Shown: positions 27,037-35,863 of the stretch, one piece after another | Position numbering within the stretch: position 1 is the stretch's first letter | Layout of the letters: each line of letters opens with the position of its first letter | Origin: Duganella rivi | GTDB lineage: Bacteria; Pseudomonadota; Gammaproteobacteria; Burkholderiales; Burkholderiaceae_D | Length of the DNA: 64,000 nucleotides | NCBI RefSeq assembly: GCF_009857435.1 | Contig: NZ_WWCK01000005.1 | Coordinates: 248,001 to 312,000, forward strand | Direction of reading: 5' to 3' | Made by a program: the position numbers and the translations under genes | Notes under the pieces: model-generated | Database searches by the model: none | What the model was told of the DNA's origin: nothing | Seen by the model: the letters and a program-made list of their open reading frames with translations, nothing else

Positions 27037-27066
27037 GGGGTCTGACCCCGTACGGGGTCAGACCCC
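27037..27066. repeat. Perfect 30-nt palindrome (REP-like)
   Basis: ggggtctgaccccgt followed by its exact inverse complement, with nested GACCCC/GGGGTC sub-palindromes. The next 16 nt (27063-27078, ccccaaacttttgggg) extend the structure. It lies between two transcription units and is not a U-run terminator. It resembles short GC-rich interspersed palindromes found in multiple copies in many betaproteobacteria. Confidence 0.6.
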
Positions 27067-27127
27067 AAACTTTTGGGGTGGCTGTGCGGCTCAATCTACA
27101 GTCACTTAAGCTGGAAAATAGTGCGTA

Positions 27128-27146
27128 CATGCTAATTTTTAGCATG
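27128..27146. repeat. Short inverted repeat before livF terminator
   Basis: catgctaa-ttt-ttagcatg, eight-pair perfect arms with a three-base loop. No obvious role. Confidence 0.4.
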
Positions 27147-27157
27147 CTCAGGACAAT

Positions 27158-27183
27158 AAAAAAGCCGCACTGGGCGGCTTTTT
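27158..27183 (-). terminator. Terminator of the liv operon
   Basis: aaaaagccgc-actggg-gcggcttttt type hairpin 18 nt past the livF stop. On the minus strand it is followed by T-rich sequence; A-runs at both ends make it potentially bidirectional. Confidence 0.85.
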
Positions 27184-27200
27184 CATAGGAGGAAGCGGGA

Positions 27201-27923
27201 TTACTCGCCGAGGTAGGCAGCCTTGACGCGCGGATCGTCCAGCATGTCCTTGGCGTTGCCGGTCATGGTGATGTTGCCGGAGTCCATGACGTAGCCGCGG
27301 TGCGCAGCTTGCAATGCCAGTTTCGCATTTTGCTCTACCAGCAAAATAGTAATGCCCTCTTTCGAGACATTGCGAATCACCTCAAAAATCTTTTCCACCA
27401 TAATCGGCGATAAACCCATCGATGGCTCATCCAATAACAGCAATTTAGGATGGGACATTAATGCGCGCGCCATTGCCAGCATTTGCTGTTCACCACCGGA
27501 TAAAGTACCCGCCAATTGCTGGGCTCGTTCTTTTAAACGAGGGAATACATCAAACCATTTAGCAATATCGGCCTCGATCCCAGCTTTATCGTTGCGAGTA
27601 TATGCGCCCATCATCAGATTCTCATGAATCGTCATGCGGGTAAATACACCACGGCCTTCCGGCACCATTGCCAGTTTCTTTTCCACCAAATGGAATGATT
27701 TAGTGCCTTTCAAAGCCTCGCCCTGATAACTAATCGTGCCTTCGACTTTGCATGGCGGCAAAGTGCCGGTAATCGCTTTCAGCGTAGTGGTTTTACCGGC
27801 GCCATTGGCGCCAATCAAAGCAATTAATTCGCCCTTGTTTACTTCGAGATCGATACCCTTAACGGCCTTAATACCGCCATACGCGACTTTCAGTCCCGAT
27901 ACTTTTAGAACGTTGTCGCTCAT
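27201..27923 (-). CDS. livF: Branched-chain amino acid ABC transporter ATPase LivF
   Basis: 240 residues. Walker A GANGAGKTTT, signature LSGGEQQMLAMARAL, Walker B LLLLDEPSMGLSP and H-loop LLVEQNA are intact; the LSGGEQQM and EPSMGL forms are typical of LivF rather than LivG. It pairs with LivG to energise uptake of Leu/Ile/Val-type substrates or amides. It starts in a 1-nt overlap with the livG stop. Confidence 0.93.
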   Translation of the reverse strand: MSDNVLKVSGLKVAYGGIKAVKGIDLEVNKGELIALIGANGAGKTTTLKAITGTLPPCKVEGTISYQGEALKGTKSFHLVEKKLAMVPEGRGVFTRMTIHENLMMGAYTRNDKAGIEADIAKWFDVFPRLKERAQQLAGTLSGGEQQMLAMARALMSHPKLLLLDEPSMGLSPIMVEKIFEVIRNVSKEGITILLVEQNAKLALQAAHRGYVMDSGNITMTGNAKDMLDDPRVKAAYLGE

Positions 27924-28693
27924 TAGTGCGATCCTCCGAGGTAGGCGTCAATCACCGCCTGATTACTTTGTATTTCTGCCGGCAGGCCTTCCGCGATCGG
28001 TTTGCCGTATTCCAGCACCATCAAGCGGTCGCACAAGCTCATCATCATCTTGACATCGTGTTCAATTAACAACACGGTCTTGCCCTGCTCTTTGATCTTG
28101 ATCAACAGTTCGCGCAGTGCCAGTTTTTCGGTAGCGTTCATGCCGGCCGCCGGTTCGTCCAGCGCCAGCAGTTGCGGATCGGTTGCCAGCGCGCGGGCGA
28201 TTTCCAAACGGCGCTGGTCGCCGTAGGACAGGAACTTGGCCGTGCGCTTGGCAAACTGGCCGATGCCGACGAAGTCCAGCAGCTCCTGCGCGCGGCGGCG
28301 GATATCCGCCTCCTCTTCACGCGCCGCCTTGTGGCGGAAAATCGCACCGAACACCCCCTGCTTGGAACGCACATGGCGGCCCACCATGACGTTTTCCAGC
28401 GCCGTCATCTCGCCAAACAGGCGGATGTTCTGGAAAGTACGGGCGATGCCGGCCTTGGCCACCTCATGCGGCGCGGACGGCGAATACGGCTTGCCAGCCA
28501 GCTCAAAAGTGCCGGTATCCGGCTGGTACAGGCCGGTAATCACGTTGAAAAACGTCGTCTTACCGGCGCCATTGGGGCCGATCAGGCCATAAATCTGGCC
28601 TTGCATAATCTTGATGCCAACATCGGTCAGCGCCTGCAAACCGCCGAAACGCTTGTTGACGCCGGCGATGTGGAGAATTACCTGTTCAGTCAT
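27923..28693 (-). CDS. livG: Branched-chain amino acid ABC transporter ATPase LivG
   Basis: 256 residues. Walker A GPNGAGKTTFFN, LSYGDQRRLEIARALA (the LivG variant of the signature), Walker B LLALDEPAAGMN and H-loop LLIEHDVK are intact. It forms the ATPase pair with LivF. It begins 13 nt after the livM stop. Confidence 0.93.
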   Translation of the reverse strand: MTEQVILHIAGVNKRFGGLQALTDVGIKIMQGQIYGLIGPNGAGKTTFFNVITGLYQPDTGTFELAGKPYSPSAPHEVAKAGIARTFQNIRLFGEMTALENVMVGRHVRSKQGVFGAIFRHKAAREEEADIRRRAQELLDFVGIGQFAKRTAKFLSYGDQRRLEIARALATDPQLLALDEPAAGMNATEKLALRELLIKIKEQGKTVLLIEHDVKMMMSLCDRLMVLEYGKPIAEGLPAEIQSNQAVIDAYLGGSH

Positions 28694-28706
28694 TGTTGTG
28701 TCTTCC

Positions 28707-29924
28707 TCAAGCCGCGATCACGCCGGACGATTGATTCTTGGTGTCGGAGTCGCCATCCGGGCGATCTTCATGCTTGGGCGCTGGCCACAGGCCGGCTGGA
28801 CGATTCAGCATGATCAGCACCATGGCCAGGCCGTACAGCAGCTGGCGCAGCACTTCCGCCTCGATCAGCACGTGGCCGAACAGTTTCTCCTGCAGCGGCT
28901 CGACCACGTGACGCAGCACTTCCGGCAAGGCCGCCAGCAGTGCGCCGCCCATGATCACGCCCGGAATGTGGCCGATACCGCCCAGCACCACCATCGCCAG
29001 CACGGCAATCGACTCGGTCAGCGAGAACGATTCCGGCGACACAAAGCCCTGGAACGAACCGAACATGGCGCCGGCGATACCGCCGAACGAAGCGCCCATA
29101 GAGAACGCCAGCAATTTAACGTTACGGGTGTTGATGCCCATCGCCTTGGCGGCGATCTCGTCTTCACGAATCGCCACCCAGGCGCGGCCCAGGCGCGAAT
29201 GTTGCAGGCGCGAGGTCACAAACACCACCGCCACGCACAGGAACAGGAACAGGAAGTAGTAGGCGTTCACCGACGGCATGCCGTAGCTGCCGATAAACAC
29301 TGTGGCGCGCGAGCCGGCCTCGCCGGCCAGGTTCACGCCAAACACCTTGATCGGATCGATCAGGTTGATACCCTGCGGGCCGTTGGTGAAGTTGATCGGC
29401 TCGTTCAGGTTGTTCATAAAGATACGGATGATCTCGCCGAAGCCCAAGGTCACAATCGCCAGATAGTCGCCACGCAGCTTCAGCGTCGGCGCGCCCAGCA
29501 GTGCGCCGAAGAACGCTGCCAAGGCCGCAGCCAGCGGCACAATCACCCACACTGACAGGTGGATGCCGTTCTGCTGAATCTCCGGGCCAAGAATCGCCAC
29601 CAGCGATTCACCCAGCGCCGGGTACTGGTAGATGATCGATTCCAGCAAGGTCGCAAACTGCGGCGAGGACAGCAGGCCGGCCAAGTAAGCACCGACGGCG
29701 TAAAACGCGATGTAGCCCAAGTCCAGCAGGCCGGCAAAGCCGACCACGATGTTCAAGCCCAGCGCCAGCATGATGTACAGCAAAGCCATATCGGCAATGC
29801 GCACCCAGGAGTTACCGTAGTTCTGCGCAAAGAACGGGAAGGCGATCAGCAGGATGGCTAGTACGGCCATGCTCGCGTAAGCCTTGCGCGGATTGCGGGT
29901 GGTGTCGAAATTCATAATGCCCAT
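28707..29924 (-). CDS. livM: Branched-chain amino acid ABC transporter permease LivM
   Basis: 405 residues with about nine or ten helices; the landmark LGLNIVVGFAGLLDLGYIAFYAVGAY and GAPTLKLRGDYLAIVTLGFGEIIR are characteristic of LivM. It has the ATPase-contacting loop (SRLGRAWVAIREDEIAAKAMG). The ATG at 29924 follows AAGGAGG with good spacing. It starts 12 nt after livH. The C-terminal tail is extended and polar (PAPKHEDRPDGDSDTKNQ), unlike short E. coli LivM tails. Confidence 0.93.
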   Translation of the reverse strand: MGIMNFDTTRNPRKAYASMAVLAILLIAFPFFAQNYGNSWVRIADMALLYIMLALGLNIVVGFAGLLDLGYIAFYAVGAYLAGLLSSPQFATLLESIIYQYPALGESLVAILGPEIQQNGIHLSVWVIVPLAAALAAFFGALLGAPTLKLRGDYLAIVTLGFGEIIRIFMNNLNEPINFTNGPQGINLIDPIKVFGVNLAGEAGSRATVFIGSYGMPSVNAYYFLFLFLCVAVVFVTSRLQHSRLGRAWVAIREDEIAAKAMGINTRNVKLLAFSMGASFGGIAGAMFGSFQGFVSPESFSLTESIAVLAMVVLGGIGHIPGVIMGGALLAALPEVLRHVVEPLQEKLFGHVLIEAEVLRQLLYGLAMVLIMLNRPAGLWPAPKHEDRPDGDSDTKNQSSGVIAA

Positions 29925-29936
29925 GTTCCGCCCTCC

Positions 29937-30866
29937 TTACGCGCGATCCGCCACGCGCTCGCCCATGATGCCGGACGGGCGCACCGTCAGCACCAGGATC
30001 AGAACGACGAACGCGAAGATGTCTTGGTAGTGGCTGCCCAGGAAGCCGCCGGTCAGGTCGCCGATGTAGCCGGCGCCCAGGCTTTCAATAATGCCCAGCA
30101 CGATACCGCCCAGCATGGCGCCGTAGATATTGCCGATACCGCCCAGCACCGCTGCGCAGAAGGCTTTCAGGCCCGGCAGGAAGCCCATCGAGAACTGGAT
30201 CGAGGCGTAATTCGCGCCCCACATCACGCCGGCCACCGCCGCCAGCGCCGCGCCCAGCGCGAAGGTGGCGATGATGACCTTGTTCGAATCCACGCCCATC
30301 AGGCCGGCCACGCGCGGGTTTTCCGCCGTGGCGCGCATGGCGCGGCCCATGCGGGTTTTCTCAACCAGCAGCACCAGCCCGGCCATCGACACCAGCGCCA
30401 GGGCCAGCAGCAGGATCTGGGTCGGCGAAATCAGCGCACCGCCGATGGCGATCGGGTCAGCCGGCAGCAGCTGCGGGAACGGCAGCGGGTTACGGCCCCA
30501 GATCATCATGGCAAAGGTATTGAGCAAGGTCGACACGCCGATCGCGGTGATCAGCGGCGCCAGGCGCGGCGCATTGCGCAGGCTGCGATAAGCCACGCGC
30601 TCGATGATGATGTTGACGATCATGCAGACAGGAATTGCACCGCCGATGGCAATCGCCAATTTGATGTAGCCTGGCAAGTCGGGGAAATGGGTGTTGAGGA
30701 TGTTGAGGATGGTGAGGCCGGTCATGGCGCCGATCATCAAGACGTCGCCGTGGGCGAAGTTAATCAGATTCAGCACGCCGTACACCATGGTGTAGCCCAG
30801 TGCGACCAGTGCGTACATGCTTCCCAGCACTAGCCCGTTAATAATTTGTTGGATAAAAGTATCCAT
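29937..30866 (-). CDS. livH: Branched-chain amino acid ABC transporter permease LivH
   Basis: 309 residues, about eight helices, starting IQQIINGLVLGSMYALVALGYTMVYGVL-NLINFAHGDV, the near-invariant LivH N-terminus. It also has RVAGLMGVDSNKVI and the coupling helix LPGLKAFCAAVLGGIGNIYGAMLGG. It is the first gene of the four-gene unit livH-livM-livG-livF. No livK or livJ gene precedes it; the gap to ispH holds only upstream sequence. Confidence 0.93.
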   Translation of the reverse strand: MDTFIQQIINGLVLGSMYALVALGYTMVYGVLNLINFAHGDVLMIGAMTGLTILNILNTHFPDLPGYIKLAIAIGGAIPVCMIVNIIIERVAYRSLRNAPRLAPLITAIGVSTLLNTFAMMIWGRNPLPFPQLLPADPIAIGGALISPTQILLLALALVSMAGLVLLVEKTRMGRAMRATAENPRVAGLMGVDSNKVIIATFALGAALAAVAGVMWGANYASIQFSMGFLPGLKAFCAAVLGGIGNIYGAMLGGIVLGIIESLGAGYIGDLTGGFLGSHYQDIFAFVVLILVLTVRPSGIMGERVADRA

Positions 30867-31085
30867 GAGTGCCTTTACCTATTGTTATACGGTCATGTAA
30901 CAAAAACGGCACCCGGGTGTCCCCGTAGTGCCGCCGTTGACTACACGTCACGATGCAAGAATCATGCCTGATCGGTGTCTCACCACTCCTTTAGAGCGCT
31001 GCAAATGATAACGAACATTCCGAAAAACTAATCGTGGAATAATATCAACGGCACTGAATTATATTCCGTACCGCCCGAACAATAG
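30867..31085. other. 219-nt livH upstream region and ispH 3' region
   Basis: Between two minus-strand genes. It contains an inverted pair cggcac/gtgccg (about 30908-30934) near livH and an AT-rich stretch after ispH. No ORF and no strong promoter hexamers were recognised, though the liv operon needs a promoter here. Confidence 0.4.
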
Positions 31086-32051
31086 TTAGACGTTGCCCTC
31101 GACTGGTGCGTTTTTTGGTACACCGTCCAGGCCTTTCGGCAGTGGGAAGGTGACATTTTCCTCCACGCCTTCCAGTGGACGCACGCTGCGCACGCCCAGT
31201 TCTTTCAGGCGGTCGATCACGGCTTGCACCAGCACTTCGGGGGCCGAGGCGCCGGCGGTGACGCCGACGCGCAGTTTGCCGTCCAGCCATTCAGGCTTGA
31301 TCTGGGTGGCGTTGTCGACCATGTAGGCCGGTGTGCCCTTTTTCTCCGCCACTTCGCGCAGGCGGTTGGAGTTGGAACTGTTCGGGCTGCCGACCACGAT
31401 CACCACTTCCACTTGCGGCGCCATGAATTTCACCGCTTCCTGGCGGTTGGTGGTGGCGTAGCAGATGTCGCCCTTCTTCGGCTCGATGATGGCGGGGAAC
31501 TTGCGTTTCAGCGCTTCGATGATGTCGGCGGTATCGTCCACCGACAGCGTGGTTTGCGACACGTAAGCCAGTTGCTCCGGCTTGGTCACGACCAGCTTTT
31601 CCACATCGGCCACGGTTTCCACGAGGTACATGCCCTCGTCGGTCTGGCCCATGGTGCCTTCCACTTCCGGGTGGCCGTCGTGGCCGATCATGATGATTTC
31701 GCAGCCCTGCTTGCGCATCTTGGCCACTTCCACGTGCACCTTGGTGACCAGCGGGCAGGTGGCGTCGAAAATGCTGAAGCCGCGCGCGGCGGCTTCGGCG
31801 CGCACCGCCTGCGACACGCCGTGAGCTGAGAACACCAGCGTTTGGCCGGCCGGCACTTCGCTCAACTCTTCGATAAAGATAGCGCCCTTGGCGCGCAGGT
31901 CGGCCACCACGTAGGCGTTGTGGACGATTTCGTGGCGGACGTAAATCGGTGCGCCAAATTGCTGCAAGGCGCGCTCGACGATTTCGATTGCGCGGTCGAC
32001 GCCGGCGCAGAAGCCGCGCGGCTGGGCCAACAGGAGTTCTTTATCGCTCAT
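31086..32051 (-). CDS. ispH: 4-hydroxy-3-methylbut-2-enyl diphosphate reductase
   Basis: 321 residues. The three iron-sulfur cysteines C15, C99 and C197 and the active-site H44, H127 and E129 ([10 protein letters not shown]) are present, as is [12 protein letters not shown]. It catalyses the last step of the MEP isoprenoid pathway, giving isopentenyl and dimethylallyl diphosphate. It overlaps fkpB by one nucleotide, the common fkpB-ispH pairing in proteobacteria. Confidence 0.96.
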   Translation of the reverse strand: MSDKELLLAQPRGFCAGVDRAIEIVERALQQFGAPIYVRHEIVHNAYVVADLRAKGAIFIEELSEVPAGQTLVFSAHGVSQAVRAEAAARGFSIFDATCPLVTKVHVEVAKMRKQGCEIIMIGHDGHPEVEGTMGQTDEGMYLVETVADVEKLVVTKPEQLAYVSQTTLSVDDTADIIEALKRKFPAIIEPKKGDICYATTNRQEAVKFMAPQVEVVIVVGSPNSSNSNRLREVAEKKGTPAYMVDNATQIKPEWLDGKLRVGVTAGASAPEVLVQAVIDRLKELGVRSVRPLEGVEENVTFPLPKGLDGVPKNAPVEGNV

Positions 32052-32503
32052 TACAGCACCGAGATGAGTTGCACTTCAAACTTCAACGGCTGGCCGGCCA
32101 GCGGGTGATTAAAGTCGAACAAGCAGGTTTCTTCACCCAGCTCGCGCAGGATGCCGGCAAAACGGCCGCCGCCCGGCGCAGCGAAATCGACCAGGTCGCC
32201 GATCTTGTAATCGGCGTCCGGGGCCGAGTTGGCGTCCAGCGTGGCGCGGCTGACCTGGCGGATCAGCTCCGGGTTGCGCGGGCCAAAGCCGACACCCGGC
32301 TCCAGCTCGAAAGTCTTGTGTGTGCCTTCCGGCAGGCCGATCAGCAATTCTTCCAGCACCGGCGCCAGCTGGCCCTGGCCCATCAGCAGCGTGGCCGGGG
32401 TGGTGGCAAAGGTGGTGACGATGTCGGCGCCATCCAGCGAGGCCAGACGGTAATTCAAAGTGAGATACGACGACGCGGTGACGACAGGTTGCTCGTTAGA
32501 CAT
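32051..32503 (-). CDS. fkpB: FKBP-type peptidyl-prolyl isomerase (SlpA/FkpB)
   Basis: 150 residues from the ATG at 32503 ([11 protein letters not shown]); a longer frame upstream is antisense to the radC leader. It has an FKBP domain with an insert-in-flap domain: [40 protein letters not shown] and [17 protein letters not shown]. It is a cytosolic prolyl isomerase and chaperone. Its stop overlaps the ispH start, so the two are coupled. Confidence 0.93.
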   Translation of the reverse strand: MSNEQPVVTASSYLTLNYRLASLDGADIVTTFATTPATLLMGQGQLAPVLEELLIGLPEGTHKTFELEPGVGFGPRNPELIRQVSRATLDANSAPDADYKIGDLVDFAAPGGGRFAGILRELGEETCLFDFNHPLAGQPLKFEVQLISVL

Positions 32504-32616
32504 GACTTCAACTAAGTTGGACTTGGAAAGGCCATATTGTAAGCCACCTTTGATCCGCATCGCTTCCCGCGCTCGCAGCTGATGCAAAGTAAATGCTGAT
32601 TTAAGGAGAATTCATC

Positions 32617-33291
32617 ATGCCTATCCAGAATTGGCCGCAGGAAAAGCGCCCGCGCGAGCGCTTGATACGTGAAGGCGCGCAAGCGCTGTCGGACGCCGAA
32701 TTGCTGGCGATCTTCCTGCGCACCGGCGTCATGGGCAAGGATGCCGTCCAACTGGGGCACGATACGATGCACCATTTTGGATCACTGCAAAAACTGTTCG
32801 CCGCCAGCCTGCCGGAGTTCGCGGTCGTCAAAGGCCTTGGGCCAGCCAAATTCACCCAGTTGCAAGCCGTGATGGAACTGGCCCGCCGCGCCATGCTGGA
32901 GGAAATCAAGTCCGGCTCCATGCTCAGCTCGCCGCAGGCGGTAAAGACTTATTTACGCAGCACCTTTACCGGCAAACCGTTCGAATCCTTCCACGTGTTG
33001 TTCCTCGACGTGAAAAACCGCCTGATCGACGCCAAGGAAATGTTTCGCGGCACGCTCACCCATACCTCGGTCTACCCGCGCGAGGTGGTGAAAGAAGCGC
33101 TGGCGCGCAACGCCGCCAGCGTGATGCTGGCGCACAACCACCCGTCCGGCACGCCCGATCCCAGCGAGTCCGATCTGCTGCTGACACGGGCGCTAATGCA
33201 GGCGCTAGCGCTAGTCGATATCCGCATCCTCGACCATTTTGTCGTCGCCGGGCATCAAATCCACTCGTTTGCCGAGCATGGGCAGCTGTAA
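32617..33291 (+). CDS. radC: RadC-family JAB/MPN protein
   Basis: 224 residues. An N-terminal helix-hairpin-helix (VVKGLGPAKFTQLQAV) is followed by the JAB/MPN fold with the JAMM-type motif AHNHPSGTPDPSESD. Despite the old name, a DNA-repair function has not been demonstrated and the metal-binding fold suggests an unidentified hydrolase. The ATG follows TAAGGAGA at 7-nt spacing. It is divergent from fkpB and just before rpmB. Confidence 0.93.
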   Translation: MPIQNWPQEKRPRERLIREGAQALSDAELLAIFLRTGVMGKDAVQLGHDTMHHFGSLQKLFAASLPEFAVVKGLGPAKFTQLQAVMELARRAMLEEIKSGSMLSSPQAVKTYLRSTFTGKPFESFHVLFLDVKNRLIDAKEMFRGTLTHTSVYPREVVKEALARNAASVMLAHNHPSGTPDPSESDLLLTRALMQALALVDIRILDHFVVAGHQIHSFAEHGQL

Positions 33292-33382
33292 GTTTACCCC
33301 TATGCGCTCAAGGGTTTACGAGTGAAAATCAAATTGTTAAATTTTTTCACGCGATCAAGACACCATTGTTTTTCGTAAGTGA

Positions 33383-33411
33383 TTGAAAAACCTGATTTTT
33401 TTGGATATACT
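33383..33411 (+). promoter_or_regulatory. Strong sigma-70 promoter of rpmB-rpmG
   Basis: TTGAAA (33383-33388), 17-nt spacer, TATACT (33406-33411), about 40 nt upstream of rpmB. Surrounding sequence is AT-rich (poly-T tracts), as expected for an UP-like region of a ribosomal-protein promoter. Confidence 0.8.
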
Positions 33412-33452
33412 CTTGTTTTTCCAATTTTGGAATGTCTTTTAAGGAGTGCGTT

Positions 33453-33689
33453 ATGGCACGTGTTTGCCAAGTTACTGGGAAGAAGCCGATGGTCGGCAAC
33501 AACGTTTCCCACGCAAACAACAAAACCAAGCGTCGTTTCCTGCCTAACCTGCAGAACCGTCGTATTTTTGTTGAATCTGAAAACCGCTGGGTCTCCCTGC
33601 GTCTGTCCAACGCTGGTCTGCGCGTAATCGACAAAGTCGGCATCGATGCCGTACTGGCCGACCTGCGCGCCCGTGGCGAAAAAGTCTAA
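33453..33689 (+). CDS. rpmB: 50S ribosomal protein L28
   Basis: 78 residues from the ATG with AAGGAG at 7-nt spacing; the in-frame ATG 21 nt upstream (MSFKECV) overlaps the SD and is rejected. Landmarks [39 protein letters not shown] and [17 protein letters not shown] match bacterial L28. It lies 13 nt before rpmG. Confidence 0.97.
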   Translation: MARVCQVTGKKPMVGNNVSHANNKTKRRFLPNLQNRRIFVESENRWVSLRLSNAGLRVIDKVGIDAVLADLRARGEKV

Positions 33690-33702
33690 ATAGGGAGCTA
33701 TC

Positions 33703-33870
33703 ATGGCAAAAACTGGCCGCGACAAAATCAAGCTGGAATCGACCGCAGGTACTGGTCACTTCTACACCACCACCAAAAACAAGCGCACGATGCCTGCCAA
33801 AATGGAGATCACCAAGTTTGATCCTAAAGCACGCAAGCACGTGATCTACAAAGAAACCAAGATCAAGTAA
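33703..33870 (+). CDS. rpmG: 50S ribosomal protein L33
   Basis: 55 residues: [19 protein letters not shown], [30 protein letters not shown]. Too short for many ORF scans. There are no CxxC pairs, so this is the zinc-free form usual in betaproteobacteria. It is co-transcribed with rpmB and followed by a clear terminator. Confidence 0.97.
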   Translation: MAKTGRDKIKLESTAGTGHFYTTTKNKRTMPAKMEITKFDPKARKHVIYKETKIK

Positions 33871-33889
33871 TCCGGTCTTCGCTTCTCCG

Positions 33890-33918
33890 AAAAAGCCACT
33901 CATCGAGTGGCTTTTTTT
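33890..33918 (+). terminator. Terminator of rpmB-rpmG
   Basis: aaaagccact-catcg-agtggctttt hairpin followed by T-run. It overlaps by two nucleotides the end of the convergent AraC gene. Confidence 0.9.
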
Positions 33919-34915
33919 ATTGCGTACTGCGCCAGTCGCTGGGCGAACAGCCCTCCCACTCACGAAAAGCGCGCTGGAAAGACGTCAGGTCCTGGAAGCC
34001 CAGTAGATACGAGACTTCGTCCACCGGAACGGCGTGATCCGCCAAGTAACGGCGCGCCATCTCCCGGCGCGCCTGCGCCAGCAAATCGCGGAAGCTGGTG
34101 TTTTCCAGCGTAATGCGCCGCTGCAGCGTACGCTCGCTCATGCCCAGTTGACGGGCAATCTCGCCGACATTCGGCCGCCCGCTGGGCAGGCCGCGCTTCA
34201 ACAGGGCGACCACCTGCTCGCTGACCACGCCGTGTACATCGAGTTCGCGCAAGGCGGAACCGAGCGCAGGCTCCAGCATGGACAGCAATTCCGGGTTATG
34301 GCCGGAGAACGGCCGATCCAGGTCACTGCCGTCAAAAATCAGTACATCGGCCGACGCAGCGTAGCGTACCGGCGCATCGAAGTAAGCCGCATAGATGTCG
34401 TCCTGTGGCATGGGCCGGGTCAGCTCCACCCGCAGCGGCTTAAAGCCCGGCCCGATGCAGCGCCGTCCAAGCTCCACCAGCAAGGCAAAGGAAATATCGA
34501 CGCTGATATCGGGCTCCGGCTCGCTCGCATACAGCCAGTGGACAGAGACGCTGCACAAGCCGTCCGCCTCGCTCATCACCAGCGCCTTGGGCGTGCACAA
34601 GCGCTTGAAGCGCGCCAGCCGCCCCAGCCCGTCGCGATAGTCGCGTGCATAAAATGCCGACAGCGTGGACGGCGGATGCACGGAGGTGGCCGTCTTCTCC
34701 ATCATCTGGATGCCTACGCCGGGCATCGCCACCAGCTCCTCCAGCGCGCGCATCAAGGCAAAGTACTGGGTGGTGTTAAGCATCTGGCCGGACAAGTGCA
34801 GCGCGGCGGGCAAGCGCGCCTGGCGCAGCAGCACCGGCGGCGAGACGCCGAGTGCCTGCACCGCCTGCCAAAAGGCAGGCGGTACTTTGCATCGGTCTGC
34901 GGGAATATGCGCCAT
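33917..34915 (-). CDS. AraC-family regulator (OruR/ArgR-like domain)
   Basis: 332 residues from the ATG at 34915 (MAHIPADRCKVPP), with GAGGGTG upstream; the longer frame overlaps the SDR gene. The N-terminal portion (LRQARLPAALHLSG, VHPPSTLSAFYARDYRDGL, RPFSGHNPELL) resembles the arabinose-binding-like AraC N-domain common in this family, and the C-terminal third has the paired HTH: RPNVGEIARQLGMSERTLQRRI and VDEVSYLLGFQDLTSFQRAF. It lies 8 nt downstream of the SDR gene on the same strand, so it is probably co-transcribed; whether it controls the SDR gene is unknown. Confidence 0.85.
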   Translation of the reverse strand: MAHIPADRCKVPPAFWQAVQALGVSPPVLLRQARLPAALHLSGQMLNTTQYFALMRALEELVAMPGVGIQMMEKTATSVHPPSTLSAFYARDYRDGLGRLARFKRLCTPKALVMSEADGLCSVSVHWLYASEPEPDISVDISFALLVELGRRCIGPGFKPLRVELTRPMPQDDIYAAYFDAPVRYAASADVLIFDGSDLDRPFSGHNPELLSMLEPALGSALRELDVHGVVSEQVVALLKRGLPSGRPNVGEIARQLGMSERTLQRRITLENTSFRDLLAQARREMARRYLADHAVPVDEVSYLLGFQDLTSFQRAFREWEGCSPSDWRSTQ

Positions 34916-34923
34916 CTTCACCC

Positions 34924-35754
34924 TCAAGGCAACTGGCTGAGCAGGATCTTGTCGAACAGGCGATCGCCCAGCCACGCGCGCATTGCGATCATCAGCCGGG
35001 CAAACTTGCCGGCCACGTAGCGGGTGCGCGGACGGCGCGACTTCAGCGCTTCTCCGATCACATCCGCGATGACGCCGGGCGGCGTATTGCTGCCTTGGCC
35101 ATAGGTGGCGCGCGTCGCTGCGGCAACGCTTTCCACCAGCTTGGCATAGGCGCCGCTGCCGGAGCGCTTGAGCAGGCCGTCGGCCACCACCTCGCCGAAC
35201 GCGGTCTCGATCAAGCCTGGTTCAATCACCACCACATCGATGCCAAACGGCGCCAGCTCCAGCCTCAGGCAATCTGACCAGCCTTCCAGCGCATGCTTGG
35301 TGGCGTGATACCAGCTGCCGAGCGGCGTGTAGATCTTGCCGCCCATCGAGCTGATATTGATGATCTTGCCCGATTTTTTCGCGCGCATGGCCGGCAGCAG
35401 CAATTGCGTCAGCCGCGCCGGGCCAAACAAGTTGACTTCGAACTGGTAGCGCGCCTCGTCCATGCCGATTTCCTCCGCCGGCCCATACAGCCCGAAACCG
35501 GCATTATTGACCAACACGTCCACGCCGCCAGCCTCGCGCTGAATCCGCGCGGCGGCAGCCTGCATATCCGCGTCGGACGACACATCCATCTGGATCAGCG
35601 TGGCGCCAAGGCGCGCCAGGTCGTCCATTTTTTCCACCTGGCGCGCGGCGGCATAGACGCGGCAACCGTCGGCCATCAGGCGTTTCGCAATCTCTTTGCC
35701 CATGCCGGACGATGCACCGGTGACCAGCGCTACCTGCTTAGTTTGATGAATCAT
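34924..35754 (-). CDS. Short-chain dehydrogenase/reductase
   Basis: 276 residues. TGASSGMGK at 12-20 (cofactor), NNAGFGLYG, catalytic ISSMGGKIYTPLGSWYHATK (Ser, Tyr, Lys of the active site) are intact, so it should be an active classical SDR. A hydrophobic C-terminus (RLMIAMRAWLGDRLFDKILL) suggests membrane proximity. Substrate unknown. Its SD (GGAGG) lies in the 3' arm of a small hairpin at 35761-35777. Confidence 0.88.
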   Translation of the reverse strand: MIHQTKQVALVTGASSGMGKEIAKRLMADGCRVYAAARQVEKMDDLARLGATLIQMDVSSDADMQAAAARIQREAGGVDVLVNNAGFGLYGPAEEIGMDEARYQFEVNLFGPARLTQLLLPAMRAKKSGKIINISSMGGKIYTPLGSWYHATKHALEGWSDCLRLELAPFGIDVVVIEPGLIETAFGEVVADGLLKRSGSGAYAKLVESVAAATRATYGQGSNTPPGVIADVIGEALKSRRPRTRYVAGKFARLMIAMRAWLGDRLFDKILLSQLP

Positions 35755-35760
35755 TTAAAC

Positions 35761-35777
35761 CTCCATAAAGTATGGAG
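35761..35777 (-). promoter_or_regulatory. Inverted repeat over the SDR ribosome-binding site
   Basis: ctccata-aag-tatggag, seven-pair perfect arms. In the transcript the 3' arm contains the SD (GGAG) of the SDR gene. It could be an RNA switch or the DNA operator of a regulator such as a MerR or TetR protein. Confidence 0.5.
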
Positions 35778-35863
35778 TGAACTCTACGCGCGGCATCGTT
35801 TTCCACCTAAACAAACGGCGCCAATCAATCTGCAGACTACGCCAATCTCATCGAGCGTCGCCG

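Larger units (their letters stand above)
26882..27200. other. 319-nt gene-free region between phaP and livF
   Basis: No protein-coding frame is visible. The stretch is rich in secondary-structure elements: the phaP terminators, a perfect 30-nt palindrome, two smaller inverted repeats and the livF terminator. It is a likely insertion hot spot of the REP-like type. Confidence 0.6.

Noticed and set aside
27063..27078. ccccaaacttttgggg as a terminator
   Set aside because: Adjacent to the 30-nt palindrome but with no U-run and no gene ending nearby in that direction.
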